NCBI RefSeq assembly: GCF_023242475.1
Contig: NZ_JALJFG010000004.1
Coordinates: 62,001 to 126,000 of the forward strand
From: Pseudomonas sp. MWU15-20650
Lineage (GTDB): Bacteria > Pseudomonadota > Gammaproteobacteria > Pseudomonadales > Pseudomonadaceae
Direction: 5' to 3'
DNA length: 64,000 nucleotides
Shown: one piece after another, positions 8,506 through 18,888 of the stretch
Numbering within the stretch: position 1 is the stretch's first letter
Layout of the letters: every line of letters begins with the position of its first letter
Made by a program: the position numbers and the translations under genes
Notes under the pieces: generated by a model
Database searches by the model: none
What the model saw: the letters and a program-made list of their open reading frames with translations, nothing else
What the model was told of the DNA's origin: nothing

Positions 8506-9250
8506 CCTGGATTTCAACGGGCAAGGGGTGCTGGTCACCGGCGGTGCCCAAGGCATTGGCCGGGGTATCGTCGAAGCATTTGCCCAGCGTGGCGCGCGGG
8601 TGGTGATTGCCGACCGCCTGCTCACACAGGCCGAGGCCGTGGCGGCAGCGCTGTGCGCACAGGGTTATCATGTACAAGCCGTCGGTGTGGATCTGGCGGA
8701 CGCCGACGCGGTGTTCACGTGCGTTCAAGGGTTGGCGCAGCTGGATGTGCTGGTGCACAACGCCGGGTATTTCCCGCTGACCGCCTTTGCCGATATCACC
8801 CCGGCCCTCTTGCAACGCACCTTGGCTGTGAACCTCTCGGCGCTGTTCTGGCTGACCCAGGCGGCGCTGCCGAAGTTTCGAGAGCAGGGTCGCGGCTGCG
8901 TGCTGGTGACGTCTTCGGTGACCGGCAACCGGGTCGGCTATCCGGGGCTGAGCCACTACGCGGCGTCCAAGGCCGGCGTCAATGGTTTTATCCGCAATGC
9001 GGCGTTGGAACTGGCGCCCTTGAATGTGCGGGTCAATGGCGTGGAGCCCGGCATGATCGCCACCCCAGCGATGGACAACCTGGGTGACTCGGCCCTGAAT
9101 GACCAGATTGCCAGCCGCGTCCCCCTCGGGCGCCTGGGCGTAGCGGCGGATATTGCAGGAGCCATGTTGTTTCTGGCCTCGGACTTGGCCGGTTACATCA
9201 CCGGCCAGACATTAGTGGTGGATGGTGGCTCTACCCTGCCAGAAGTCTGA
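8495..9250 (+). CDS. short-chain dehydrogenase/reductase
   Basis: 251 aa classical SDR. TGGAQGIG at residues 15-22 binds NAD(P). The NAG motif (VHNAGYF), catalytic Ser in TSSVTG, the YAASK pair and the PGMIATPAM loop are intact. It is 11 bp overlapped with the preceding SDR and is the last gene of the 5.2-9.25 kb cassette. Two SDRs in one monoamine-type operon could oxidise and reduce different side-chain oxygens, for example beta-hydroxylated amines such as octopamine. No sequence feature fixes the substrate. A REP-containing repeat follows 43 bp downstream. Confidence 0.82.
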   Translation: MPNDLDFNGQGVLVTGGAQGIGRGIVEAFAQRGARVVIADRLLTQAEAVAAALCAQGYHVQAVGVDLADADAVFTCVQGLAQLDVLVHNAGYFPLTAFADITPALLQRTLAVNLSALFWLTQAALPKFREQGRGCVLVTSSVTGNRVGYPGLSHYAASKAGVNGFIRNAALELAPLNVRVNGVEPGMIATPAMDNLGDSALNDQIASRVPLGRLGVAADIAGAMLFLASDLAGYITGQTLVVDGGSTLPEV

Positions 9251-9293
9251 AACTTGTCTCGGTTCGAATGTGGGAGGGCTTGCCCCCGATAGC

Positions 9294-9511
9294 CATAGGT
9301 CTCTACACAACTTTTGAAGGCAGTCATATTCCCCTGTGGCGAGCGGGCTTGTCCCGCGTTGGGCTGCGAAGCAGCCCCAAAACCAGGCGCTGAGTTTTTT
9401 CAGGAAGAATTTCAGTGCCTTTACTGGGGCTGCTGCGCAGCCCGACGCGGGACAAGCCCGCTCGCCACAACAGCCGATTTGCGTTCGACGGTAATTGTGT
9501 AGCAGCCAACG
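9294..9511. repeat. REPIN-containing palindromic element, copy 1 (decayed right end)
   Basis: The left end matches the 17-bp terminal repeat CATAGGTCTCTACACAA seen intact at 39728. Inside, a REP unit (TGTGGCGAGCGGGCTTG, 9335 on) faces an inverted copy ending at about 9470, giving a large hairpin. The right end keeps TTGTGTAG but then diverges. This fills most of the gap between the SDR and the AraC gene; no gene is seen in it. Confidence 0.8.
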
Positions 9512-9537
9512 GTAACCACGCTGGCCGTAATCCGAGC

Positions 9538-10500
9538 CTAGGCGAGGTGCCGAGTGGTGTATGCCCCCACCGCCTGCAACCGGCTGGAACGAAAGTCCTT
9601 GGGCGACACCTCGAATTGCTTCTTGAACGAGCGGCTGAAATGCGCCGAATCGGTAAAACCCCATTTGTAGGCAATCGAGGTGATCGACTCGCTCCTGAGG
9701 AACGGGTTGGTCAGGTCATCTGCGCTGCGCTTGAGCCGCGCCCGCTGGATGTAGCGGCAGACGCTGTCGTCCTGCTCCTCGAACAAGCGGTACAAATGCC
9801 GTACCGAAATGTTCAGCCGGTTGGCCAGACCAATCGGGCTCAGCCCGGGCTGGCTCAGCGACTCATCAATCACCTTTTGCACATAGCTGCGCAGGTTATT
9901 GCCTTGCAGCGAAGCAACGCCCTCGCGGCACTCATCGCCCTGCTCCAAAGCCGAGCCCAACAGCGAGACGAATGCTGTTTGCAACGCCTCCACCTCACCG
10001 CCGCCATCTTCGGTGTCGTCCTTGCACAGTTGGTCCATCAACACATGCAACATGCGCCCACAGGCTTTGGTCGAGGAGATCTTGCCGAAGGCACGCGCCT
10101 GGCCACCCAAGTGCTTGCACACTTCAGGGCGCGACAGGGATAAAGAGGCATGCTCGATCAAGCCGAAAGGAGTGATTTCGATGGAGCCCACCGAGTCCAT
10201 CAACAGCATTTCGCCGGGGGCCAGTTGCAGGGTCTGGCCGTTCTGCACGATCTGCGAATAACCACTGCGCTGGCTGACCAGGAAACAGTCCTGGTCGTTA
10301 TCGTGGTCGGCGTGGTGCGCCGGGCGCTTGATCAGCCCGGCATTGGTGCGCAGGATAGCCAGGCCGCGCGGCAAATTGCTGATTTCACCGATAAACAACG
10401 ACCGGTTGAAAGCCAGTTCCGTATCAAAATGACCGCACACGGCGCGCAGCTCGTGGTTCCAGCTGTCCAGCCCGTCGTGTGCATGCTGTTGGATGCTCAT
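9538..10500 (-). CDS. feaR: AraC-family transcriptional activator, FeaR-like
   Basis: 320 aa. The N-terminal ligand-sensing region (AraC-binding-like, about 30-200) is followed by a C-terminal double helix-turn-helix (about 215-315: GLANRLNISVRHLYRLFEEQ, then SITSIAYKWGFTDSAHFSRSFKK). It resembles FeaR, the activator of tyramine oxidase and phenylacetaldehyde dehydrogenase genes in E. coli. Start at 10500 is chosen because GGAG sits 7 bases upstream; an in-frame ATG 15 bp earlier lacks one. It points away from the SDR cassette and follows the DUF3156-like gene on the same strand. Confidence 0.82.
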   Translation of the reverse strand: MSIQQHAHDGLDSWNHELRAVCGHFDTELAFNRSLFIGEISNLPRGLAILRTNAGLIKRPAHHADHDNDQDCFLVSQRSGYSQIVQNGQTLQLAPGEMLLMDSVGSIEITPFGLIEHASLSLSRPEVCKHLGGQARAFGKISSTKACGRMLHVLMDQLCKDDTEDGGGEVEALQTAFVSLLGSALEQGDECREGVASLQGNNLRSYVQKVIDESLSQPGLSPIGLANRLNISVRHLYRLFEEQDDSVCRYIQRARLKRSADDLTNPFLRSESITSIAYKWGFTDSAHFSRSFKKQFEVSPKDFRSSRLQAVGAYTTRHLA

Positions 10501-10523
10501 GGGGTGTCTCCGCAATGGCGTCT

Positions 10524-10534
10524 TTATTGTTGTT
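10524..10534 (-). promoter_or_regulatory. candidate Crc/Hfq catabolite-activity motif upstream of feaR
   Basis: On the minus strand AACAACAATAA contains overlapping AANAANAA matches about 24 bases upstream of the feaR start. This would let Crc/Hfq lower activator synthesis during growth on preferred carbon sources. Sequence match only. Confidence 0.4.
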
Positions 10535-10613
10535 CTGGCGCAATAGTTAACATGTTATCTATATGCACGCAACAACTACCTGTATGCCATTGCAGAAGCA
10601 CTAATGATGCCAA

Positions 10614-11210
10614 TCAGAGGTTCGACAATACCCGTTGCAAGCCGGCCAAGGTTGCCAGCAAGTGAGCGCGCTGCGCAGCGCTCAAAGCGATATAACGCCT
10701 GAACGCCGGCAGGCGATTGACCACCTCGCTGCCGCCCATGTGTTCCAGGCGAACGCACCATTGCTGGTCTTGCAGCGCTATGCGCAGGCGCTTGAAATCC
10801 AGCGGCATCAACGCCTGGAACAACGCGTGATCGGCCAGTATCCGCGCCTGCAATTCACGCCCGAGCGCCTGGTTGCCCGAGCGGCGCCGCACACGAATCC
10901 CGCTGCGTCGAATCGCGCCGCCATGGTGCACGTCGAAGCGCCCCGCGCGGCCTGTTGAAGCGGGCACCCGCAGTACGAATTCAGTCATCACCAGGTGCAT
11001 CAACAGCTGGGACTCGGTGCGCTCGACAATCTCCCCTACCCAGTCGTCCACGCAGACCTGCGCGCGGGTAGCAGACAGCCGTTCGAAAGTCGCCAGCCCA
11101 AGGTTGCGCCGCAGGTGTTCCAGGGTCACCCCGGGGCGATACCCCGTCGGGGCGCGATCGGCCCGAAACAGCTCAAACAGTTTTTGCCGCAAGGTCGCCA
11201 TAACCTTCAT
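10614..11210 (-). CDS. DUF3156-like protein
   Basis: 198 aa, begins MKVMATLRQKLFELFRADRAPTGYRPG and ends AAQRAHLLATLAGLQRVLSNL. No catalytic motif, signal peptide or membrane segment is visible; it is rich in Arg and Leu. I believe it belongs to the DUF3156 family, found next to amino acid permeases in Pseudomonas, but this is recall rather than a search. It overlaps the 3' end of the permease gene by 38 bp, so it is probably coupled to it. ATG 11201 is an alternative start. Confidence 0.6.
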   Translation of the reverse strand: MKVMATLRQKLFELFRADRAPTGYRPGVTLEHLRRNLGLATFERLSATRAQVCVDDWVGEIVERTESQLLMHLVMTEFVLRVPASTGRAGRFDVHHGGAIRRSGIRVRRRSGNQALGRELQARILADHALFQALMPLDFKRLRIALQDQQWCVRLEHMGGSEVVNRLPAFRRYIALSAAQRAHLLATLAGLQRVLSNL

Positions 11211-12672
11211 GTGAGTGCCCCGGTTCGTTGCAAAATTCCTTGGCCAGCACCTCCTCCACGGAGGCCGGCTTGAAGGGGTTGACCTTCTGCACCACGAGGG
11301 TCCAGAACAGCGCATACAGCGCCGTCACACCGAGCATCACGCCAAAGGGCACGTAGATATCCGCAGGGTTCATGCCGGGCGGTGTGATAAACCACATGCC
11401 CAGCAGGATGCCGATGCTCGACACGATCTGCGGCAGCGGGAACCACGGCGAACGATAGGCCCGAGGCAAATCCGGCCGACGAATGCGCAAAATCACCACC
11501 GACACCGTCACCAACAGGTAGGCGAAACTCCACGCACACACCGCCGCCAGCACCAGGTGCATGATGTTATCGGTGTTGCCGCCCAGGTACAGCGCGTGCA
11601 GGCACGGAATCAGCATCGCCACCAGGATGCACAGCAGCGGCGTCTTGAAGCGTGGGTGCAGGTAGGTGAACACCTTGGGCAATGCCCCGTCCACCGCCAT
11701 GCCGTAGAGGATGCGCGGCACACCGGCCATCAAGGTGTTGATGGTTGCCGCGCCCGCAAACAGAAAGCCGATGCCCAGCCACAGCGGGCCGACCTGCCCC
11801 ATCACCTGTTCGGCGAACTTGGGGATCGCCATGGGCGTGTCCAGCAGGTGCGTGCCGGAAGCGGCGTCGAGCAGCACGTTTTCCACCTGGCGTTTCATCG
11901 CCGCACCGTAGATGAACATGCAGCTGGCCACGCCGATCAGCCCGAGCATCATCGCGCGGGGCATGACCTTGGCCGATTGGCGCAGGTCCGGCGCCAACGG
12001 TGTGACGAACTCACAGCCCACAAACATGAACATTGCCATGCCCACCAGCGACAGCACGGTGACCAGGTCGGTGCCCACCAGCGACTCACCGAACCAGCCA
12101 TCCAGTTGCACCGCCGGCGCGGCAAGCAGGCCCAGCACACCAAACACCATGAGCGTGGTCCACATGCCGAACGTGAGGATGATTTCCGCCCGCCCAAACG
12201 CACTGACCCCAAAGGCGTTCAGCACGCCGAACACCAACACGAACCCCACGCCCAGCAGCCACGAGCCACCCGCGGATTGCGCCAGGGTATTGAGGTGTTC
12301 GAAGTTCACCAAGGCCATGACGCCGGAAAGGATGGTTTCGGCGGTACCGGCAAAGACATGCACGATCAGGTAGGCCGACAAGGTGCCGGTGATCGCAAAA
12401 AAACGCCCCATGCCGCAATTGATGTAGTCATACACCGAGCCCGTGGTGGGCAGGATCGACGCGGCTTCGGCGAAGGTGGTGGCCTGGGCCAGCATCATCA
12501 CCACGGCAATCAACATCGCCAGGGCAAAGGCGCTGCCGCCGATGCCAAAGCCCATGGTGGCGGTAAGAATCACCGGGCTGGCCATGATCAGGCCAATGGT
12601 GCTGGCCAACGCGGTGGGGAAACCGACCGTGCCCTGGTTCAGGTGCGCGGTGAGTCGGTCATTGATCGACAT
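11173..12672 (-). CDS. APC-family amino acid/amine permease
   Basis: 499 aa inner-membrane protein with about 12 hydrophobic segments of the amino acid-polyamine-organocation superfamily. TM1 region GFPTALASTIGLIMASPVILTATMGFG shows the broken helix with small residues typical of APC carriers. The position between a porin and the FeaR-like activator suggests uptake of an aromatic monoamine or related amino acid into the pathway that ends in hpa. The cytoplasmic C-terminal tail is followed by the overlapping DUF3156-like gene. Substrate not readable from sequence. Confidence 0.82.
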   Translation of the reverse strand: MSINDRLTAHLNQGTVGFPTALASTIGLIMASPVILTATMGFGIGGSAFALAMLIAVVMMLAQATTFAEAASILPTTGSVYDYINCGMGRFFAITGTLSAYLIVHVFAGTAETILSGVMALVNFEHLNTLAQSAGGSWLLGVGFVLVFGVLNAFGVSAFGRAEIILTFGMWTTLMVFGVLGLLAAPAVQLDGWFGESLVGTDLVTVLSLVGMAMFMFVGCEFVTPLAPDLRQSAKVMPRAMMLGLIGVASCMFIYGAAMKRQVENVLLDAASGTHLLDTPMAIPKFAEQVMGQVGPLWLGIGFLFAGAATINTLMAGVPRILYGMAVDGALPKVFTYLHPRFKTPLLCILVAMLIPCLHALYLGGNTDNIMHLVLAAVCAWSFAYLLVTVSVVILRIRRPDLPRAYRSPWFPLPQIVSSIGILLGMWFITPPGMNPADIYVPFGVMLGVTALYALFWTLVVQKVNPFKPASVEEVLAKEFCNEPGHSHEGYGDLAAKTV

Positions 12673-12883
12673 AGTGGGGCCCTCGGAAGCGGTTTTTTTT
12701 AATGTGTCGGCACTGTGCGCCCCACTCGAGTTGATCGTCTTGCCCCTGTCTGCCGCCGGTTTTGTTGCTCCCTGCCACGGTGTGCCGCCTGGCGGTCAGG
12801 GTCAATTCCCTGGCACGCAAATGAAAGACTTGGGCGCCCACCGCTCGCCCTAATGCGCCCTCACTCTTAACCAAGATGGGGAC

Positions 12884-12890
12884 AATAACA

Positions 12891-12891
<1 letters not shown>
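12884..12891 (+). promoter_or_regulatory. candidate Crc/Hfq motif at the porin start codon
   Basis: AATAACAA is an exact AANAANAA match lying between the Shine-Dalgarno GGGGA and the ATG of the porin, the position where Hfq/Crc binding would block initiation. Inference from the known motif. Confidence 0.45.
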
Positions 12892-14782
<1,891 letters not shown>

Positions 14783-15952
14783 TCACACCATGCTGGGATC
14801 CGGCTCCAGGCCCATCAGCTCACGACCGAGGATCTGCGCACAGACGTCATAGTCGGTGTAGGCATGGGCACCGGTCATATGGGAATCGCGGAACAGGCGC
14901 TGCATTTCATTGTGTTCAAACCACGCATTGCCGCCCGCTGCGGCGAACAGGCGGTCTACCGCCTCGATGCACATTTTGGTCGCGTAAGCCTGGTTGGTGC
15001 GCCAGAACGCCAGGGTTTCACGCGTCGGGTAACGCTGCGCGGCGCTGTGTTCGGCATGCTCCTGCCAGGTCTTTTCCAGAAAGGCCCGGGCGGCACCGAC
15101 CTGATGGGTAGACTCGGCCAGGCGCATCAAGGCGGGCGTTGCCGCCCCCACCGCAGCACCGGTATAGGCGCGTACCCGCGTCTTGGTTTTTTCTCGGAAC
15201 ACCTCCAGCATGCGCTCGGCAACACCGAGGCTGACGGTGGAAAAACCACTGGCGAAATACGGCCGATACGGCGCGTAGAAAATCTGGCTGTCGGGGTAAA
15301 GGCCGAAACCTGCGGACTTGCCTTCCATCATGTCCTTGGCCTTTTGGATACGGTGTTCGGGCACCCAGGCGTTGTCGATGATCAGGGTCTTGGTGCCGCT
15401 GCCCTTCATGCCGGCGGCGAACCAGTCGTCACGAATCTGGTAGTCGCTGCGCGGCAACACCGCAAAGCAATAATCCTGGGTGCCTTCGGCGTTCTGGCGA
15501 CGGCAACCGACAATCGCCCACTCAGCATGATCGCAGCCGCTGCTCCAGCCCATTTCACCACTGAAGTACACGCCGCCATCGCCTTCGGTGACCCGCCCGA
15601 ACGGCGCAATACTGCTGCTGGCGGTGGCATCCGGGTTGTCGCCCCAGATTTGCGCCTGCAGCCTGGCCGAAAACAGCGCCAATTGATGACTGTGGGTACA
15701 CAACAAACTCATGGCCCAGGCGGTACTCGCGCAACTGCCGGCCAGCAAGGCGATGCAGTCGGCAAACTCCGGCAGCGACAGTTCCAGGCCACCAAATGCC
15801 TTGGGCTGGAAGGCGCGGTGCAGGCCGATGCTTTTGAGCAACGCGATATTTTCATCCGGCACCTGGCGCTCGTGTTCGGCACGCGCGGCATTCGCGGCGA
15901 TGGCGGGCAGGATGGGCTTGAGGTCTTCGAGGAGCGGGTTTGGCTTTTTCAT
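14783..15952 (-). CDS. 4-hydroxyphenylacetate 3-hydroxylase oxygenase component (C2 type)
   Basis: 389 aa with the acyl-CoA-dehydrogenase fold. It closely follows the Acinetobacter baumannii C2 p-hydroxyphenylacetate hydroxylase: VPDENIALLKSIGLHRAFQP, LLCTHSHQ (His near the flavin), ATASSSIAPFG (active-site Ser), KDMMEGKSAGFGLYPDS, and the C-terminal FRDSHMTGAHAYTDYDVCAQ (catalytic His). It uses reduced flavin and O2 to hydroxylate 4-hydroxyphenylacetate to homoprotocatechuate, the HpaD substrate. The family differs from E. coli HpaB. It is 57 bp upstream of its reductase, and divergent from the aldehyde dehydrogenase across a 235-bp promoter region. Confidence 0.9.
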   Translation of the reverse strand: MKKPNPLLEDLKPILPAIAANAARAEHERQVPDENIALLKSIGLHRAFQPKAFGGLELSLPEFADCIALLAGSCASTAWAMSLLCTHSHQLALFSARLQAQIWGDNPDATASSSIAPFGRVTEGDGGVYFSGEMGWSSGCDHAEWAIVGCRRQNAEGTQDYCFAVLPRSDYQIRDDWFAAGMKGSGTKTLIIDNAWVPEHRIQKAKDMMEGKSAGFGLYPDSQIFYAPYRPYFASGFSTVSLGVAERMLEVFREKTKTRVRAYTGAAVGAATPALMRLAESTHQVGAARAFLEKTWQEHAEHSAAQRYPTRETLAFWRTNQAYATKMCIEAVDRLFAAAGGNAWFEHNEMQRLFRDSHMTGAHAYTDYDVCAQILGRELMGLEPDPSMV

Positions 15953-16187
15953 GGACGGCCCTGCTTATTATTGGAAGTCCGGCAGGCGCTCCAAGAGTGG
16001 AACGGCGCTGGATACAGGGCCAGTATCGGTCGCCGCTGCCCGGCCGAACATGCACGTTCCACAGCCAAGGTTGTACTTTTCATAGCCCCGGCAGACACAG
16101 GCATAAAACCTGGCAGGCACAGTCAAGCCACGCCCAGGCACGTTGGTTACGCTCAGGTTTTCCTTTGTGAACTGCCAGGAACCTGCC

Positions 16188-17675
16188 ATGAGCGATATCC
16201 CGCTGCTGCCCCAAGTCGAAGCCTTTTTGCGTCGCCGCCACGGGTTGTTTATCGACGGCGTCACCGTGCATAGCCACTCCAGCCAGACCCTTGACGTGAC
16301 CAACCCCGCCACCGGCCAAGTGATCGCCCAGGTTGCTGATGCGGACCTGGCGGATATCGACGCGGCGGTCATCTGCGCCAACCAGGGGTTTGCGCGGTGG
16401 TCACAGGCCGCCCCCGCGACACGCGGCAATGTCTTGCTGAAACTGGCCGACCTGCTGGAACAGCACCGCGAAGAACTGGCACAGATCGAAACCTGCCAGT
16501 CGGGCAAGATCATTCAGATTTCCCGCGCGTTCGAAGTTGACCAGGCCGCGCATTTCCTGCGCTATTACGCCGGTTGGGCCACCAAGATCAGCGGCCAGAC
16601 CCTGACCCCGTCGCTCCCCTCGTTCAACGGCGAGCGCTACACCGCCTTCACCCTGCGCGAACCGGTGGGCGTGGTGGTGGGCATCGTGCCGTGGAACTTT
16701 TCCACCATGATTGCCATCTGGAAACTCGCCTCGGCGCTGGTGACCGGGTGCAGCATCATCATCAAGCCCAGCGAGTTCACACCGCTGACCATCCTGCGCA
16801 TCGCCGAACTGGCCATCGACGCCGGCTTGCCGGCCGGTGTGCTCAACGTGCTGACCGGTGGTGGCCACGTCGGCAAAGGCTTGGTGGAACACCCCGGCAC
16901 CCACAAAGTGTCATTCACCGGCTCGGTGCCCACCGGCATCGCCGTCGGCCGCAGCGCCATGGGCGCCGGCCTTACCCGCGCCACCCTGGAACTGGGCGGC
17001 AAGAATGCCGCCGGCTTCCTGCGCGACATCGAAGTGGACAAAGCGGTGGATGGCATCATCGAGGCGGGCTTTTTGCACTCGGGGCAGATCTGTGCAGCGG
17101 CCGAACGCTTCTACGTGCATCGCTCGCAGATCGACGCCGTGCTGGAGAAACTCAAAACCCGTCTCAGCCGCCTGACCATTGGTTCGCCCCTGGATGAACG
17201 CACCGAATTCGGCCCCGTGACCCACCAGCAACACCAGCAGAAACTGCTCGGCTACTTCGCCCAGGCCCGCGCCGAAAACAACACGATCATCCACGGCGGC
17301 AAGCTGATCGACCGCCCAGGCTGTTACGTCGAACCCACCGTGATCCTCGCCAACAGCAGCCACGACACCCTGCTCAACGAAGAAACCTTCGGCCCCATCG
17401 CCACCTTCCTGCCCTACGACAGTGAAGACGAACTGCTCGCCCTGATGAACAACGGCCCCTACGGCTTGAGCGCCAGCCTGTGGACCCACGACCTGGGCAA
17501 GGCCCTGCGCATGATCCCGGCGATCAATGCCGGCACGTTGTGGGTGAACATGCACACCCTGCTTGACCCGGCGGTGCCGTTTGGCGGTAACCGTTCTTCG
17601 GGGGTTGGGCGGGAGTTTGGCAGCGCGTTTATTGAGGATTACACCGAGCTTAAGTCGGTGATGATTCGGTATTGA
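16188..17675 (+). CDS. phenylacetaldehyde-type aldehyde dehydrogenase
   Basis: 495 aa NAD-dependent aldehyde dehydrogenase. GIVPWNFST (about 166-174), Glu268 in LELGGKN, and catalytic Cys302 in SGQICAAAERF are intact; EETFGPIATF and the C-terminal GGNRSSGVGRE close the fold. It resembles FeaB/StyD enzymes, which turn phenylacetaldehyde or 4-hydroxyphenylacetaldehyde into the acid. The divergent hydroxylase then acts on 4-hydroxyphenylacetate, so the two genes form consecutive steps. ATG 16188 is chosen for AGGA 8 bases upstream; an in-frame ATG at 16143 would add 15 residues not typical of the family. Confidence 0.85.
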   Translation: MSDIPLLPQVEAFLRRRHGLFIDGVTVHSHSSQTLDVTNPATGQVIAQVADADLADIDAAVICANQGFARWSQAAPATRGNVLLKLADLLEQHREELAQIETCQSGKIIQISRAFEVDQAAHFLRYYAGWATKISGQTLTPSLPSFNGERYTAFTLREPVGVVVGIVPWNFSTMIAIWKLASALVTGCSIIIKPSEFTPLTILRIAELAIDAGLPAGVLNVLTGGGHVGKGLVEHPGTHKVSFTGSVPTGIAVGRSAMGAGLTRATLELGGKNAAGFLRDIEVDKAVDGIIEAGFLHSGQICAAAERFYVHRSQIDAVLEKLKTRLSRLTIGSPLDERTEFGPVTHQQHQQKLLGYFAQARAENNTIIHGGKLIDRPGCYVEPTVILANSSHDTLLNEETFGPIATFLPYDSEDELLALMNNGPYGLSASLWTHDLGKALRMIPAINAGTLWVNMHTLLDPAVPFGGNRSSGVGREFGSAFIEDYTELKSVMIRY

Positions 17676-17730
17676 CGCTGCGGTCCGCACACCCGGTCAT
17701 CAGACCGCTCTTACGCAAACTCAACCAACC

Positions 17731-17859
17731 ATGACGCTCCCCTGTGGGAGCCGTCGAGCCCTTGCGAGGCCGCGATAGCGGTGGGTCAGCCAATGAATAG
17801 GTCCACCCTACCGCCGTCATCGCAGCCTCGCTGGGGCTCGACAACTCCCACATTTGATC
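17731..17859. repeat. 129-bp REP-type repeat, copy A
   Basis: About 95% identical (7 mismatches counted by eye) and in the same orientation as the repeat at 18733-18861. Within each copy, TGTGGGAG plus GTCGAGC and GCGAGGC recur as their inverted complements near the other end, so each copy folds into one long hairpin (REPIN architecture). It lies just after the aldehyde dehydrogenase gene. Confidence 0.85.
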
Positions 17860-17938
17860 GGCTGCGCCCGAAGGATCGTGCTCGACGTTGAACTATCACT
17901 GCTATCATCCAGCCACTACTTATGACATGGAGGTCGCT

Positions 17939-18412
17939 ATGCACCGGGTAACAGTCATCGCTTTCGTACTGGCATGCAGCGCCCTCACCGGCTGCAGCAT
18001 CACGCAAACCGTCACCCCCGTCCCCTCCTCGACTGTCCACTCCCCCGAAATTTGCATGATCCCCGCTGCCGGCTTGCGTGAAGGCTTCAACACCACCTAC
18101 ACAGCCCAATTGCGCAGCAAAGGTTTCCAGACCCGCGAGTTACCGCCAGGCAGCCCGCCCGCCAATTGCGCGTTGTCGACCACTTACATCGGCACATGGA
18201 GCTGGGACCTGGCGTTGTACATGAGCTTTGCTGATATCCAGGTGTTCGAGAATGGGCGACAGATCGGCCAGGCGCTGTATGACTCAACCTCCGGCGGCGC
18301 CCGAATGGGCAAGTTTATCGATGCACACAGCAAGATCATCGAGATGACTAATCAACTGTTCCCCAACACTGACTACACCCTTACTCAGGGTCAGGCTAAC
18401 CGCCTTCCATAG
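17939..18412 (+). CDS. small lipoprotein of unknown function
   Basis: 157 aa. A signal peptide with lipobox (AFVLACSALTGCS) predicts lipidation at the Cys and anchoring in the envelope. Mature part has two further Cys (EICMIPA, ANCALST) and a region WSWDLALYMSFADIQVFENGRQIGQALYDS with beta-rich character. It resembles short Pseudomonas lipoproteins of the Sbal_3080 type, a suggestion from memory. Start fixed by GGAGG 5 bases before ATG 17939. The gene is bracketed by two copies of a 129-bp REP repeat. Confidence 0.75.
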   Translation: MHRVTVIAFVLACSALTGCSITQTVTPVPSSTVHSPEICMIPAAGLREGFNTTYTAQLRSKGFQTRELPPGSPPANCALSTTYIGTWSWDLALYMSFADIQVFENGRQIGQALYDSTSGGARMGKFIDAHSKIIEMTNQLFPNTDYTLTQGQANRLP

Positions 18413-18443
18413 ACCGAGTTCATCAGATCGTTCTCACACAAAC

Positions 18444-18707
18444 TTCGGCCTGCCGGGTTTCTATGACGGGTCCCCCACCCCACAACCCCCTCCCGATGTC
18501 ATCGTCACCGTCCGTCCCGGCCTCAGCACCGAAGCCGCCTTGAGCAATGCCAGCGAGATGCTTGAGTCAGCGACTGTCTGCGCGTACGACTGCGCCGAGC
18601 ACCTTGATGGCCAAGGCCGCTAGCAGGTGCTGGCCGTGGTGCAGATGATCGAGATTGCGCAGTTACTGGTAGATGAAGCGCTGAACCGGGAATACCCGGT
18701 GGCCTGA
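18444..18707 (+). pseudogene. degraded DUF6124/DUF3077-type small protein gene
   Basis: Reading from 18444 gives FGLPGFYDG, then VRPGLSTEAALSNASEMLESATVCAYDCAEHLDG, an in-frame TAG at 18621-18623, then QVLAVVQMIEIAQLLVDEAL, and TGA at 18705-18707. This is the pattern of small helical DUF6124/DUF3077 proteins common in Pseudomonas (GLS-EDAL, LL-A-A-AYE, V--IEMAQ---). The in-frame stop and the missing 5' start show it is broken. It directly precedes repeat copy B. Confidence 0.6.
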
Positions 18708-18732
18708 TGAAACAACCCAAACGCCACAAACA

Positions 18733-18861
18733 ATGACGTTCCCCTGTGGGAGCCGTCGAGCTTTAGCGAGGCCGCGATAGCGGTGGGTCAGCCAATGAAT
18801 AGGTCGACCCTACCGCCGTCATCGCAGCCTCGCTGGGGCTCGACAGCTCCCACAGTTGATC
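18733..18861. repeat. 129-bp REP-type repeat, copy B
   Basis: Direct repeat of 17731-17859, separated by about 870 bp that holds the lipoprotein gene and the pseudogene. It ends 28 bp before the stop of the convergent FMN-binding protein gene and may act as its transcription stop. Confidence 0.85.
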
Positions 18862-18888
18862 TGCCCGCACCTGGAAGAGCGTGCCCGG

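Noticed and set aside
11215..12702. A 495-codon open frame on the plus strand across the permease gene
   Set aside because: It is the antisense shadow of the APC permease; its translation is low-complexity (His, Gln, Arg rich) without family motifs. High-GC codon bias explains it.
12673..12890. Sigma-54 promoter or FeaR boxes between the permease and the porin
   Set aside because: TGGCACGCAAATGAAA resembles a -24 element but lacks TTGC at -12. No TGNCA-N8-TGNCA pair was found there or at 15953-16187.
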